Shown: positions 27,128-36,250, counted from the stretch's first letter. The stretch: DNA of 64,000 nt from Sphingomonas sp. 32-66-10 (GCA_002280565.1 NCEF01000002.1:124001-188000), one strand, 5' to 3'. Numbers and translations: made by a program. The notes: generated by a model from the sequence alone, not told the origin.

Positions 27128-28014
27128 TGCGGATCGGACGCGCGCGCCCGCATCATCGCTGGCTCGACGATGGCCAGCGCACGCGTGCGATGGTGTGGAT
27201 CATGGCGATTATGCTGTTCCTGACCGTGCTCGCCGGGGCGCTGGGCTTTGGCATGGCCGGGGCCGGGCGCTCGCTCGACCGCCAGCTTGCCGGGCGGTTG
27301 ACGGTCCAGCTGGTCGAGGCCGACGCGGCGCGGCGCGACGCCAGCGCCCGCATGCTGGTCGAACGCGTGCGTGCGATCCCCGGCGTGAAACAGGTGGTCG
27401 AGGTTGACCGCGCCCGGCTGGCTGAACTGCTGCGCCCGTGGCTGGGCGATGCCGGGCTGGATGCCGAGCTGCCGATGCCGGCGATGATCGATGTCGACCT
27501 GACGAGCGGCGATCCAGCGTTGATCGCGCGCGTGCGCCAGGCCGCGCGCGCGGTATCGCCTGCAGCACGGGTGGATCAGCATGCGCAATGGCTGTCGCCC
27601 GTGGCGGGCTTTATTGCGACGCTGACCTGGGCTGCGGCGGGGCTGGTGCTGTTGATGGCGACGGCGACAGCCGCAGTGGTGTTGCTCGCGGCGCGCGCGG
27701 GGCTCGACACGCATCGCGACACGATCGCGGTGCTGCACATGCTGGGCTCCACCGACACCCAGGTCGCGCGCCTGTTCCAGCGGCGGATCGCGCTGGACAC
27801 GCTGCTCGGCGGGGTGATCGGTACGGCGGCGGCGCTGGGCGCGGTGTGGCTGCTCGGGCGGCAGACGGCAGAGCTGGGCTCGGAACTGCTGGGCAGCATC
27901 GCGCTCGCCGATCCCGACTGGGTGCTGCTCGCGCTGGTGCCGCTAGTCTTTGCGTTGCTCGCAATGGGCGCGGCACGAGTCGCGGTACTACGCACGCTCG
28001 GGCGCACGCTGTGA
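27127..28014 (+). CDS. ftsX: Cell division protein FtsX
   Basis: Permease-like partner of FtsE (295 aa). One span near 20-45 is followed by a periplasmic domain with [23 protein letters not shown]. Three further spans follow after residue 160, including [22 protein letters not shown], the conserved FtsX segment. An alternative GTG three bases upstream is possible. Its stop overlaps the GTG of the next gene. The four genes ftsE-ftsX-YdcF-plsC are packed head to tail. Confidence 0.9.
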   Translation: MRIGRARPHHRWLDDGQRTRAMVWIMAIMLFLTVLAGALGFGMAGAGRSLDRQLAGRLTVQLVEADAARRDASARMLVERVRAIPGVKQVVEVDRARLAELLRPWLGDAGLDAELPMPAMIDVDLTSGDPALIARVRQAARAVSPAARVDQHAQWLSPVAGFIATLTWAAAGLVLLMATATAAVVLLAARAGLDTHRDTIAVLHMLGSTDTQVARLFQRRIALDTLLGGVIGTAAALGAVWLLGRQTAELGSELLGSIALADPDWVLLALVPLVFALLAMGAARVAVLRTLGRTL

Positions 28015-28553
28015 TCTGGCGCATCCCGCTGCTGCTGGTACTGGCCTGGGCGCTTGGCTTTGGCCTGTTCATGCTGTCGCTCGGCAAACCGCTCGACCCC
28101 GGGGTCCGGACCGATGCCATCGTGGTTCCGACCGGCGGGCCCGGCCGGATCGATCGCGGGATCGCGCTGCTTCAGGGCGAATCGGCCAAGCGGATGCTGA
28201 TCACCGGTACCGATCCGACGGTCCGCCCGATCGAGCTGGCGGTTGAATATCGGACCTCGCCGCGGCTGTTCCGCTGCTGCATCGATCTGGGGCATGAAGC
28301 GGTCGATACCCGCTCAAATGCCGATGAGACCGCTGCATGGGTGGCAAAACACGGCTACAAATCGGTAAGGCTGGTCACTGCCGACTGGCATGTTCCGCGC
28401 GCGAAGCTGGAACTCGCCAACGCGCTCGGCGCCGATGTCGAGATTCGCGGCGACGGGGTCCGGACCACGGCGAGTTGGTCGATGCTGCTGCGCGAATATC
28501 ACAAATATCTGGTCCGCCGTTTTGCGCTGCTGTTCGGGATCGGCAATGGCTGA
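28011..28553 (+). CDS. YdcF/ElyC-like (DUF218) family protein
   Basis: A 180-residue protein with an N-terminal membrane helix (LLLVLAWALGFGLFMLSL) and a DUF218 domain: TDAIVVPTGGPGRIDRGIALLQ, RMLITGTDP, and VRLVTADWHVPRAKLEL. Relatives such as SanA and ElyC affect envelope integrity. GTG at 28011 overlaps the ftsX stop (GTGA); the open frame further upstream belongs to a different frame of ftsX. Its location between ftsX and an acyltransferase supports a cell-envelope function. The exact activity is unknown. Confidence 0.88.
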   Translation: MIWRIPLLLVLAWALGFGLFMLSLGKPLDPGVRTDAIVVPTGGPGRIDRGIALLQGESAKRMLITGTDPTVRPIELAVEYRTSPRLFRCCIDLGHEAVDTRSNADETAAWVAKHGYKSVRLVTADWHVPRAKLELANALGADVEIRGDGVRTTASWSMLLREYHKYLVRRFALLFGIGNG

Positions 28554-29241
28554 CCGCATCCGCACGCTGATCTTCGCGATCATCTTTTACGGCCTGTCGG
28601 TGCCGATCGTGCTTGCCGCGCCGGTCGTGGCGCTGTTCGGTACGCAGCGGATTCGCCGCTATTCGATGGCGTGGGCCGGTCTGGGGCTGTTGCTCGCGCA
28701 CCAGATCCTCGGCATTCGCGTCGCGGTCGCGGGAAGCCGCGCCGAAGGGCCCGCGCTCTACGCCGTCAAGCATCAGGCGATGTATGAAACCCTCGCCATG
28801 GCGGCGATGCTCGACGGGCCGGCGATCGTGATGAAGCAGGAACTCGCGCGCATCCCGGTCTGGGGCTGGGTCGCGCGGCAATATGGCGTGATCGTGATCG
28901 ACCGTGCGGGTTCGGCCAAGGCACTGCGCGCGATGATGAAGGAAGCCCGGGCCGCAGTTGCCCAGGGCCGATCAGTCGTGATCTTCCCCGAAGGAACCCG
29001 CACCCCGCCCGGCGAAACGCCGCCGCTGCGCTCAGGCTTTGCCGGCCTCTATCGCGCGATCGGGCTGCCAGTGATCCCGGTCGCGTGCGAAACGGGAAAG
29101 GTCTGGCCGCGCAAAGGGCCCAAGCGCCCGGGCCTCGTCACCTTCCACTATGGCGAGCCGCTTCCGCCCGGGATGCTGCGTGCGGAGATCGAGGCGGCGG
29201 TGCATCGCGGAATCAACCTATTCGAACCCGCCCGGCGTTAG
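28546..29241 (+). CDS. plsC: 1-acyl-sn-glycerol-3-phosphate acyltransferase
   Basis: Makes phosphatidic acid from lysophosphatidic acid at the inner membrane (231 aa). Hydrophobic N-terminus, then motif I as KHQAMYETLA: the catalytic His is followed by Glu where the classical motif has HX4D. Related proteobacterial enzymes often read KHQS-x-WE-T, so this is probably a normal subfamily feature. Motif III is FPEGTRTPPGE, and motif IV is LPVIPVACETGKVWP. It overlaps the preceding gene by eight bases. Confidence 0.9.
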   Translation: MADRIRTLIFAIIFYGLSVPIVLAAPVVALFGTQRIRRYSMAWAGLGLLLAHQILGIRVAVAGSRAEGPALYAVKHQAMYETLAMAAMLDGPAIVMKQELARIPVWGWVARQYGVIVIDRAGSAKALRAMMKEARAAVAQGRSVVIFPEGTRTPPGETPPLRSGFAGLYRAIGLPVIPVACETGKVWPRKGPKRPGLVTFHYGEPLPPGMLRAEIEAAVHRGINLFEPARR

Positions 29242-29321
29242 CCGGTCCGCCGGGACCCGGCGAATGGCTCCGGGCGGGGACGCATCGCTGATGCTCAGCG
29301 CTGGTCCCCGGCTCCGTCCGG

Positions 29322-30410
29322 TCAGGCGTCCTGCGTCGCCAGCGCGGGGTAATCGATATACCCCTCCGGTCCCTGGCTGTACCAGGTCGCCATATTGCCC
29401 TCATTCAACGGTGCCCCTGTGCGCAGCCGTGCGGGCAGGTCCGGATTGGCAAGGAAGGTGCGGCCAAAGCTCACTGCGTCTGCAACCCCGCTGTCGAGCG
29501 CGGCCTGTGCCTGTTCGCGGGTCACATAGTCCGAATTGACCACCAGCGGCCCATCGAACACCGTGCGGATTGCGGGGCTCAGCTTGGGCACGTCGGTGCG
29601 CCCGAACGTCCCGTCCGGTCCCGGTTCGCGCAGCTCGAGGAATGCGATGCCCAGCTCCGACAGGCGCTTGGCGGCGGGCAGGAACAGCGCATGCGGATCG
29701 CTGTCATCAACCCCCTGGCTTGCGCCATTGGGCGACAGCCGTACGCCGGTGCGGTCGGCACCGGCAGCCGCGACGACGCGTTCGGCGACTTGGCTCAGCA
29801 GCCGGATGCGGTTTTCGACGCTCCCGCCATAGCTATCGGTCCGCAGATTCGCGCCGTCGCGCAGGAACTGGTCGATCAAATAGCCATTGGCAGCATGGAT
29901 TTGCACACCATCGAACCCGGCCTTGAGCGCATGTTCGGTCGCGCGGGCATAATCGTCGAGGATGCCGGGGATTTCCGCGATGTCGAGCGCACGCGCCTGC
30001 TCATAAGGCTGGCGACCCTCATAGGTGTGGACATGGCCCTGGGTCTGCGTCGCTGACGCCGACACGGGCTGCTCCCCGATCACCGAGCTATGGACCTGCC
30101 GTCCCATGTGCCACAGCTGCGCGACGATCCGCCCGCCGGCGGCGTGCACCGCGTCGGTCACCGGCTTCCAGCCCTCGGCCTGTGCTTCGGTCCACAGCCC
30201 GGGCGCGAACGGCCAGCCCAGGCCCTGACGGCTGATCCCGGTCGCCTCGGAAATGATCAGACCCGCCGATGCGCGCTGCGCATAATAGTCCGCCATGATC
30301 GCGGTCGGCACGCCGTCGCGCCCGGCGCGTCCGCGCGTCAGCGGCGCCATCAGGATGCGATTCGGCGCCTGGATCGCGCCCAGCGTCAGCGGATCGAACA
30401 AATCGGGCAT
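29322..30410 (-). CDS. NADH:flavin oxidoreductase, Old Yellow Enzyme family
   Basis: FMN-dependent ene-reductase (362 aa) acting on activated alkenes, quinones or nitro compounds. It starts LFDPLTLGAIQAPNRILMAPLTRGRA; other features are SEATGISRQGLGWPFAPGLWT, QLWHMGRQVHS, GFDGVQIHAANGYLIDQFL, and DSYGGSVENR. HAANGY carries the substrate-binding His-Asn pair of the classical OYE group, and VSFGRTFLANPDLP closes the FMN site. The ATG is at 30410, 23 bases from a 6-3-6 dyad shared with the divergent EamA gene. Confidence 0.92.
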   Translation of the reverse strand: MPDLFDPLTLGAIQAPNRILMAPLTRGRAGRDGVPTAIMADYYAQRASAGLIISEATGISRQGLGWPFAPGLWTEAQAEGWKPVTDAVHAAGGRIVAQLWHMGRQVHSSVIGEQPVSASATQTQGHVHTYEGRQPYEQARALDIAEIPGILDDYARATEHALKAGFDGVQIHAANGYLIDQFLRDGANLRTDSYGGSVENRIRLLSQVAERVVAAAGADRTGVRLSPNGASQGVDDSDPHALFLPAAKRLSELGIAFLELREPGPDGTFGRTDVPKLSPAIRTVFDGPLVVNSDYVTREQAQAALDSGVADAVSFGRTFLANPDLPARLRTGAPLNEGNMATWYSQGPEGYIDYPALATQDA

Positions 30411-30432
30411 CGTTGAAATTCCCTCCAAACAA

Positions 30433-30447
30433 GTTGCATGTTGCAAC
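30433..30447. promoter_or_regulatory. Perfect dyad between OYE and EamA genes
   Basis: GTTGCA-TGT-TGCAAC lies midway in a 58-base divergent gap, 22-23 bases from each ATG, so a bound protein would hit both promoters or both leaders. A related sequence, GTTGCAT-CCG-TAAC, occurs at 30496-30509 inside the first codons of the EamA gene. No regulator gene is next door. Confidence 0.45.
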
Positions 30448-30468
30448 AGATAGGGCGCTAAGGACGCC

Positions 30469-31404
30469 ATGCACGAGTCCGCCCCGCCAAGAAAAGTTGC
30501 ATCCGTAACAAGCAGCGCTGCGTTGCCCTTCGCCGCGCTGCTTCTCGGCAATCTTGCGCTTGCTTTCGGCCCATGGTTCGTGCGCGCTGCCGATGTCGGG
30601 CCGGTGGCGGCGGGCTTCTGGCGGCTCACGCTGGGCGTGCCGTTCCTGTTTGCGATCATCCTGATGAGCCGCGGCAAGCCAACGCTTGGAACGCGCGGCC
30701 TGTGGGGTATCCTGCTGTTGTCGGGCGTCGCCTTCGCCGCCGACCTTGCCTCCTGGCATATCGGCATCCTGCACACGACGCTGGCCAACGCCGCCCTGTT
30801 CGGCAATTCGGCGACGCTGATGTATCCGATCTGGGGATTCCTCGTCGCGCGGGCCTGGCCGACCCGGCAACAGGGTTTGGCGCTCGCACTGGCCGCGATC
30901 GGTGCCGGGCTGCTGCTCGGTCGTTCGTATGAATTGTCGCCGCAGAACCTGTTCGGCGACCTGCTGTGTCTGCTCGCGGGTGCCCTCTACACGGTCTATT
31001 TCATCCTGATGGCCCGCGCCCGCACCGCCATGTCGCCATTGCCCGCCCTGGCCTGGTCCAGCCTGTTCGGGACGCTGCCATTGCTGGCCTTTGCATGGGT
31101 GCTGGGGGAGCGGATCTGGCCCGGAAACTGGAGCGTACTGCTCGGCCTCGCGCTCGCCAGCCAGGTCATCGGTCAAGGGCTGCTGATCTACGCGCTCGGC
31201 CATCTTTCGCCGCTGGTCGTCGGCATCGCCTTGCTGACCCAGCCGGTTGTCGCCGGGGCAGTCGGCTGGATCGTCTATGACGAACGGCTGGGCGTACCCG
31301 ATTTTATCGGCGCGGCGCTGGTTGCGGTAGCGCTGGTGCTGGTCCGTCGCGGTAAAAGCCCTCCGGGACAGGTTGCGTCGAGCGAGGCAGAGGCTAAAAC
31401 GTGA
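30469..31404 (+). CDS. EamA family (DMT superfamily) transporter
   Basis: A 311-residue permease with ten predicted spans in two EamA repeats. The first repeat has VAAGFWRLTLGVPFLFAIIL and LHTTLANAALFGNSATLMYPIWGFLVARAW. The second has LLCLLAGALYTVYFILMARAR and ALGHLSPLVVGIALLTQPVVAGAVGWIVYDERL. Such proteins export amino acids, metabolites or drugs; the substrate is unknown. It runs directly into the COQ9 gene (GTGA-type overlap). Shared regulation with the OYE gene is suggested by the dyad at 30433. Confidence 0.88.
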   Translation: MHESAPPRKVASVTSSAALPFAALLLGNLALAFGPWFVRAADVGPVAAGFWRLTLGVPFLFAIILMSRGKPTLGTRGLWGILLLSGVAFAADLASWHIGILHTTLANAALFGNSATLMYPIWGFLVARAWPTRQQGLALALAAIGAGLLLGRSYELSPQNLFGDLLCLLAGALYTVYFILMARARTAMSPLPALAWSSLFGTLPLLAFAWVLGERIWPGNWSVLLGLALASQVIGQGLLIYALGHLSPLVVGIALLTQPVVAGAVGWIVYDERLGVPDFIGAALVAVALVLVRRGKSPPGQVASSEAEAKT

Positions 31405-32066
31405 ACATGACTCAAGTTGCCGATATGACGCTGGACGAGCTGCGCGACGCGCTGGCGCCGCATCTCGCCCCCAATGCCGCGTTCGACGGGTGGAGCGCGG
31501 CGGCCATCGCTGCCGCCGCCGATGCGATCGGTGCCGACCGCGATGTGGCCCGCCTCGCCATTTCCGCCAAGCCGGTCGAGATGATCGATCTGTGGTTCGC
31601 CCATGTCGACCGCGAAATGGCGCGCCGCCTGCCGCCGGAAACACTCGCATCGATGAAGATCCGCGCAAAGATCACAGCGCTGGTCGAGGCGCGGCTCGAC
31701 ATTCTTGCCCCGGATCGGGAGGCGTTGCGCCGCGCGGTCGCGATCCTCGCCATGCCGCAGAATGCACCGCGCGCGACGCGGCTCGGCTGGCGCTCGGCCG
31801 ACACTATGTGGCGGCTCGCCGGCGACACGGCGACTGATTACAACCATTATACCAAGCGCGCGATGCTGGCGGGCATCTATGCCGCGACGATCGCCGTGTT
31901 CCTGAACGATGAGAGCGAGGGGCAAACCGAAACCCGCGCGTTTCTCGCCCGCAGGATCGAAAACATCATGCAGTTCGAAAAGGCCAAGGCAAAGCTGGCG
32001 GCACGGTCGGACCACCGCTTCAGCATGTCGCGCTTCATCGGCCGGCTGCGCTACAATGTGCGGTGA
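31401..32066 (+). CDS. COQ9 family protein, ubiquinone biosynthesis
   Basis: A 221-residue homologue of mitochondrial COQ9, a lipid-binding TetR-fold protein that assists the ubiquinone hydroxylase step. Features are ISAKPVEMIDLWFAHVDREMARRL, then a helix-rich middle, and the typical C-terminal WRLAGDTATDYNHYTKRAML. The GTG start at 31401 overlaps the EamA stop and has GAGGCAGAGG at good spacing; ATG at 31407 is an alternative. COQ9 is characteristic of alphaproteobacteria. Confidence 0.88.
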   Translation: MNMTQVADMTLDELRDALAPHLAPNAAFDGWSAAAIAAAADAIGADRDVARLAISAKPVEMIDLWFAHVDREMARRLPPETLASMKIRAKITALVEARLDILAPDREALRRAVAILAMPQNAPRATRLGWRSADTMWRLAGDTATDYNHYTKRAMLAGIYAATIAVFLNDESEGQTETRAFLARRIENIMQFEKAKAKLAARSDHRFSMSRFIGRLRYNVR

Positions 32067-32135
32067 TTTGCTGCCGATTGCCCCTTGCGAAGAACCTGCT
32101 TAGGCTGATGCCCTTGATCAACGGGGGGACGACCG

Positions 32136-35057
32136 GTGAAAGCTGTCGCAATCATTCTCAATTTCTTCATTCCGGGCGTTGGCAGCCTGGTCATCGGCAA
32201 GACGGGCGCGGGCATCGCGCAGCTGATCATCTATTTCGTCGGGCTCGCCTTCGCCATCACGGTGATCGGCGTGATCATCGGCGGCCCGATGATGTTGGGC
32301 GCGTGGATTTGGGGCCTGGTGACTGCGGCGACCCATGTCGACGAGCCGGTTCAGGTTCATGTCATTCATAGCAGCCATGGCGGCATCTGGATCGCAACCG
32401 CCGACGGCACGCGCAGCATCGGACGGGGCGAAGCCGTGCGCATCGCCGCCGACACGCCGGTCATCCTGCTCAACGCGCCATTGACGGCACAGCGCCTGGG
32501 CTATCCCGACCTCTCGGGACTCGACCTGCTCGAGCTGTTCGCATTTCTGCGCCCAGCGCGGTTCATGGTGCCGACCCCGCGCGGCGTGGCGCGGACGCTT
32601 GGCATTGCCGAGCCCATCGACGATGCAGCGGTCGCCCCGTTCCTGCGCGACGCTGCCAGCGCGATGCTCGCCCTAGCCGAAACCGACTGGCCGGAGCGGG
32701 AGGGCGCATGGCACGCCGCTCAGTCGCTGGCCAAATTGCGCTGGAGCTGGGCTCCGGCAGTTTCGCAGCGTCTGTCGCGCCCCGAGAAGGCCGAACGTTG
32801 GCTATTCTCGCGCTTGCCCGAGTGGAGCGAAGCTGCGCCGCGCACGCCACCGCGCACCGTCACGCTGGACCCCGACGCGGTGCGCGATCGGCTGGCGGTG
32901 CTGACCGGATCGGGTGCTGAGGTGCGCGCAGGCCAGCGCCTTTATGCCGAAGCCGTCGCGAGCGCCTTCGCGCCCCGCACGATGCGCGATTCGCCCAATC
33001 TGGTGCTGGCTGAGGCCGGGACGGGCATCGGCAAGACACTGGGCTATCTCGCCCCCGCCTCGCTCTGGGCGCAACAGGCCGATGGCGTGGTGTGGATCTC
33101 CACCTTTACCAAGGCGCTGCAACGCCAGCTCGGGCATGAAGGCGAGCGGCTGTTTGCCGACCCCGAAGAGCGCAAGCGCCGCATCGTCACGCGCAAGGGG
33201 CGCGAGAACTATCTTTGCCTGCTCAACCTTGAGGACGCGCTGCAGGGCGGGTTCGCCGGACGCGCGGCGGTGCTGGCGCAGCTGGTCGCGCGCTGGGCCG
33301 CCTATAGCGCCGATGGCGACATGGTTGGCGGCGACCTGCCCGGCTGGCTGCCGGTGCTGTTCCGGCGCAACGGGTCGACCGCGCTGACCGACCGGCGCGG
33401 CGAGTGCGTCTATGCCGGCTGCCCGCATTACCGCAAATGCTTCATCGAGCGCGCCGCACGGGCGAGCGCCGACGCCGATATCGTCATCGCCAATCACGCG
33501 TTGGTGATGGTCAACGCCGCGCGCGGGCGCGAAACCGCCACCCGACCCACGCGCTATGTGTTCGACGAAGGGCATCACATTTTCGACGCCGCCGACGCGA
33601 TGTTCGGCGTCGCGCTGTCGGGGCAGGAGACGATCGAGCTGCGTCGCTGGATCACCGGGCCTGAGGGCAATTCGCGCGGACGGCGGCGTGGGCTTGCGGC
33701 ACGCCTTTCGGACGTGGCCAGCTATGACGATGCCGGCGCGCGCGCGATCAGTGACGCGGTGGACGCCGCCCGCGCGCTGCCGTCAGACGGCTGGCTTCAA
33801 CGCCTGGCCGAGGGGCAGCCGTTCGGAGCGATCGAGCAGCTCCTCGCCGCCGTGCGCGGCCTGGTCTATGCCCGCGACACCGACGGGTCGGGCGACGCCG
33901 GCTATGGCATCGAAACCGAACTGGCCGAGCCCGACGCGCAGCTGATCGATGCGATCCAGCCCGCCGCTGCCGCGCTCGAATCGCTGCTGCGGCCGATGAT
34001 GGCGCTTGGGCGGCGGCTGGAGGCGGTGCTCGACGAGGCTCCCGACTGGATGGACGGTCAGGCGCGCGCCCGGATCGAGGGTGCGATCGCCTCGCTGGGG
34101 TGGCGCGCGGAGACCGTCGCTGCCTGGCTCTCGCTCGTCGCCCGCATTGGCGGCCCCGCCACCGCCGATTTTGTCGACTGGCTCGCCGTTGAGCGCATCG
34201 AAGGGCGGGAGGTCGATATCGGCATCCACCGTCGCTGGCTCGACCCGACCAAGCCGTTCGCCGAAACGGTGTTGAAGCCGGCGCACGGCGCGCTCGTTAC
34301 CTCGGCGACCTTGCGCGCGGGTGGGGACTGGGACGTTGCCGAACAGCGCAGCGGGGCCCAGCACCTCGCCCACCCCGCCCAGCAGTTCGAAGCCGCCTCG
34401 CCCTTCGACTATCCGCGCCAGGCCCAAGTGCTGATCGTCACCGATATCAAGCGCGGCGACATGGGCGCGCTCGCCGCCGCCTATGCCCGGCTGATCGTTG
34501 CGGCTCAGGGCGGCACGCTAGGCCTGTTCACCGCGATCCGACGGCTGCGCGCGGTCCATACCCGCATCGCCGATCGCCTCGCGCGTGAGGGGCTGCCGCT
34601 CTACGCCCAGCATGTCGACCCGATCGATACCGGCACACTGGTCGACATCTTCCGCGACGATCCGCGCGCTTCGCTGATCGGCACCGACGCTTTGCGCGAC
34701 GGGGTCGATGTCCCCGGCAACTCGCTGCGGCTGGTGGTGATGGAGGGCGTGCCCTGGCCTAAGCCGAGCGTGTTGCACGCCGCGCGCCGACTGGCCGGCG
34801 GCGGCAGCGCTTATGACGACCGCATCGTCCGCGCCCGGCTCGCGCAGGCATTCGGACGACTGATCCGTCGTGCCGACGATTCGGGGGCGTTCGTACTGCT
34901 TTCCGCCGCCACGCCCTCGCGCCTCCTCGATGCCTTCCCGCCCGGCACACCGGTGCTCCGATTGACGCTCGACGCGGCGGTGGAACGGGTACAGCGTCTT
35001 TCCTCCGTCGCATCGCTCGGGCAGAAGGCGCAGGAAACCGCCGATCGGGAGGGCTGA
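32136..35057 (+). CDS. DinG-like ATP-dependent helicase with an N-terminal membrane domain
   Basis: A 973-residue frame. Residues 1-65 resemble a separate small membrane protein: VAIILNFFIPGVGSLVIGKT, then a long hydrophobic helix and LGAWIWGLVTAA. From about residue 82 (SSHGGIWIATADG) it becomes a superfamily 2 helicase of the DinG/XPD type: Walker A AEAGTGIGKTLGYLAP (about 291), iron-sulfur cysteines including CVYAGCPHYRKC (about 423-434), DEGH box FDEGHHIFDAAD (about 476), and motif VI QAFGRLIRRADDSG near the end. The start is GTG 32136. There is no ATG at the join; GTG 32319 (codon 62) is an internal alternative. The fusion is unusual, and a two-gene origin is likely. Confidence 0.8.
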   Translation: MKAVAIILNFFIPGVGSLVIGKTGAGIAQLIIYFVGLAFAITVIGVIIGGPMMLGAWIWGLVTAATHVDEPVQVHVIHSSHGGIWIATADGTRSIGRGEAVRIAADTPVILLNAPLTAQRLGYPDLSGLDLLELFAFLRPARFMVPTPRGVARTLGIAEPIDDAAVAPFLRDAASAMLALAETDWPEREGAWHAAQSLAKLRWSWAPAVSQRLSRPEKAERWLFSRLPEWSEAAPRTPPRTVTLDPDAVRDRLAVLTGSGAEVRAGQRLYAEAVASAFAPRTMRDSPNLVLAEAGTGIGKTLGYLAPASLWAQQADGVVWISTFTKALQRQLGHEGERLFADPEERKRRIVTRKGRENYLCLLNLEDALQGGFAGRAAVLAQLVARWAAYSADGDMVGGDLPGWLPVLFRRNGSTALTDRRGECVYAGCPHYRKCFIERAARASADADIVIANHALVMVNAARGRETATRPTRYVFDEGHHIFDAADAMFGVALSGQETIELRRWITGPEGNSRGRRRGLAARLSDVASYDDAGARAISDAVDAARALPSDGWLQRLAEGQPFGAIEQLLAAVRGLVYARDTDGSGDAGYGIETELAEPDAQLIDAIQPAAAALESLLRPMMALGRRLEAVLDEAPDWMDGQARARIEGAIASLGWRAETVAAWLSLVARIGGPATADFVDWLAVERIEGREVDIGIHRRWLDPTKPFAETVLKPAHGALVTSATLRAGGDWDVAEQRSGAQHLAHPAQQFEAASPFDYPRQAQVLIVTDIKRGDMGALAAAYARLIVAAQGGTLGLFTAIRRLRAVHTRIADRLAREGLPLYAQHVDPIDTGTLVDIFRDDPRASLIGTDALRDGVDVPGNSLRLVVMEGVPWPKPSVLHAARRLAGGGSAYDDRIVRARLAQAFGRLIRRADDSGAFVLLSAATPSRLLDAFPPGTPVLRLTLDAAVERVQRLSSVASLGQKAQETADREG

Positions 35058-35596
35058 TGAAGACGTTGACGGTGCTGCGCCACGCCAAGTCGAGCTGGGA
35101 CGATGCCGTCGCGCGCGATTTCGATCGTCCGCTCAACGCCCGTGGTCAGCGTGCGGCAGTGACCGTCGGTCGCCACATGCGCAGTGAAGGGCTTACCTTC
35201 GACCAAGTCGTCGCCTCGCCCGCAGTACGAATCGTCGAGACGGTCGAGCAGGTTGAGACCGGTTTTGGCAGCGCGCTCGCCCCGGCATGGGACCGCCGCA
35301 TCTATCTCGCCTCGGCCTCGACCTTGCTCGACGTGATCCACGAATTGCCCGAAGGGGCCGACAGCGCACTGCTGATCGGTCATAATCCGGGTCTGGAGGA
35401 TCTGATCCTGATGCTTGTCCCCGACCGGGCCGGCGACGCGCTGCGCGATTCGGTTGAGGAGAAATTCCCGACTGCCGCGTTGGCGGTGATCACCTTTGAC
35501 ACCAGCGACTGGACCGCGATCCGGTCCAATACCGGAACCCTGGCCCGGTTCGTGCGCCCGCGCGACCTTGACCCCGCGCTGGGGCCGGAGCGCTGA
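35057..35596 (+). CDS. SixA-like phosphohistidine phosphatase (histidine phosphatase family)
   Basis: A 179-residue histidine phosphatase. The catalytic motif LRHAKSSWDD is at residues 7-16, with the second catalytic segment ESALLIGHNPGLEDL-like (DSALLIGHNPGLEDL, about residues 108-122) carrying the second His. SixA removes phosphate from phosphohistidine proteins such as HPr-like or PTS components in other bacteria. The ATG overlaps the helicase stop (TGATG). It is convergent with the merR gene, with no bases between the stop codons. Confidence 0.87.
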   Translation: MKTLTVLRHAKSSWDDAVARDFDRPLNARGQRAAVTVGRHMRSEGLTFDQVVASPAVRIVETVEQVETGFGSALAPAWDRRIYLASASTLLDVIHELPEGADSALLIGHNPGLEDLILMLVPDRAGDALRDSVEEKFPTAALAVITFDTSDWTAIRSNTGTLARFVRPRDLDPALGPER

Positions 35597-35926
35597 TCAA
35601 CCGTCCTCGCTCAGCGCCCCATGGAGCGAATCGCGCAGGGCGCGGAGCGAATCGGTCCGCCCGCGCCGTGCGCTGCGCTCCGCGTCGAGCAGCCGCTGAA
35701 CGCCCCGTATCGAATAGCCCTCACGGCTGAGCAGCGCATCGATACGACGCACTAGCGCAACATCGTCGGGCCGATAATAGCGTCGCCCGCCCGCACGCTG
35801 CAGCGGACGCAGCTGCGAAAATCGCGTTTCCCAATATCTCAGGATATGCTGAGGGCGTCCGATTTCCTGCGCAAGCTCGCCGATCGTCCGGAAGGCCTCG
35901 GGGCCCTTCTCCGGACCGGCTGCCAC
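35597..35926 (-). CDS. MerR-family transcriptional regulator
   Basis: A 109-residue protein with an N-terminal MerR winged helix: FRTIGELAQEIGRPQHILRYWETRFSQL and GGRRYYRPDDVALVRRIDALL. This is followed by a short helix with GYSIRGVQRLL and a charged tail. It lacks a long effector domain. The rpmF-plsX-fabH-ihfA-merR order is common in alphaproteobacteria. The start is GTG at 35926, one base after the ihfA stop. Targets are unknown. Confidence 0.87.
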   Translation of the reverse strand: MAAGPEKGPEAFRTIGELAQEIGRPQHILRYWETRFSQLRPLQRAGGRRYYRPDDVALVRRIDALLSREGYSIRGVQRLLDAERSARRGRTDSLRALRDSLHGALSEDG

Positions 35927-35927
35927 A

Positions 35928-36227
35928 TCATCCCCCGTTGACGATCCGGTCGCGCAGCATCTGGCTGGCCCGGAAGGTCAATACCCGGCGTGGTGCGATC
36001 GGCACTTCGACCCCGGTTTTGGGATTGCGCCCGACCCGCTCACCCTTGTCGCGCAGCACGAAGCTGCCGAAGCCCGAAATCTTGACATTCTCGCCCTTGG
36101 CGAGCGCCTCGCACATATGGCCGAGAATCTGTTCGACCAGTCGAGCGGCGTCGGCACGCGACAAGCCAACGTCGCGGTGCAACGCGTCGGCGAGATCGGC
36201 CCTGGTCAACGTCGCGGCGGTTGCCAT
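35928..36227 (-). CDS. ihfA: Integration host factor alpha subunit
   Basis: DNA-bending nucleoid protein (99 aa) of the HU/IHF fold. It has [25 protein letters not shown], then [29 protein letters not shown], whose RNPKTG and following PI carry the proline-tipped DNA-intercalating arm, and a [11 protein letters not shown] end. AGGAGGG precedes the ATG. The partner IHF-beta gene is not here. Upstream lies a cluster of GTAC/CCGTA repeats. Confidence 0.94.
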   Translation of the reverse strand: MATAATLTRADLADALHRDVGLSRADAARLVEQILGHMCEALAKGENVKISGFGSFVLRDKGERVGRNPKTGVEVPIAPRRVLTFRASQMLRDRIVNGG

Positions 36228-36250
36228 CCTAAACCCTCCTGCCCCGTCTT

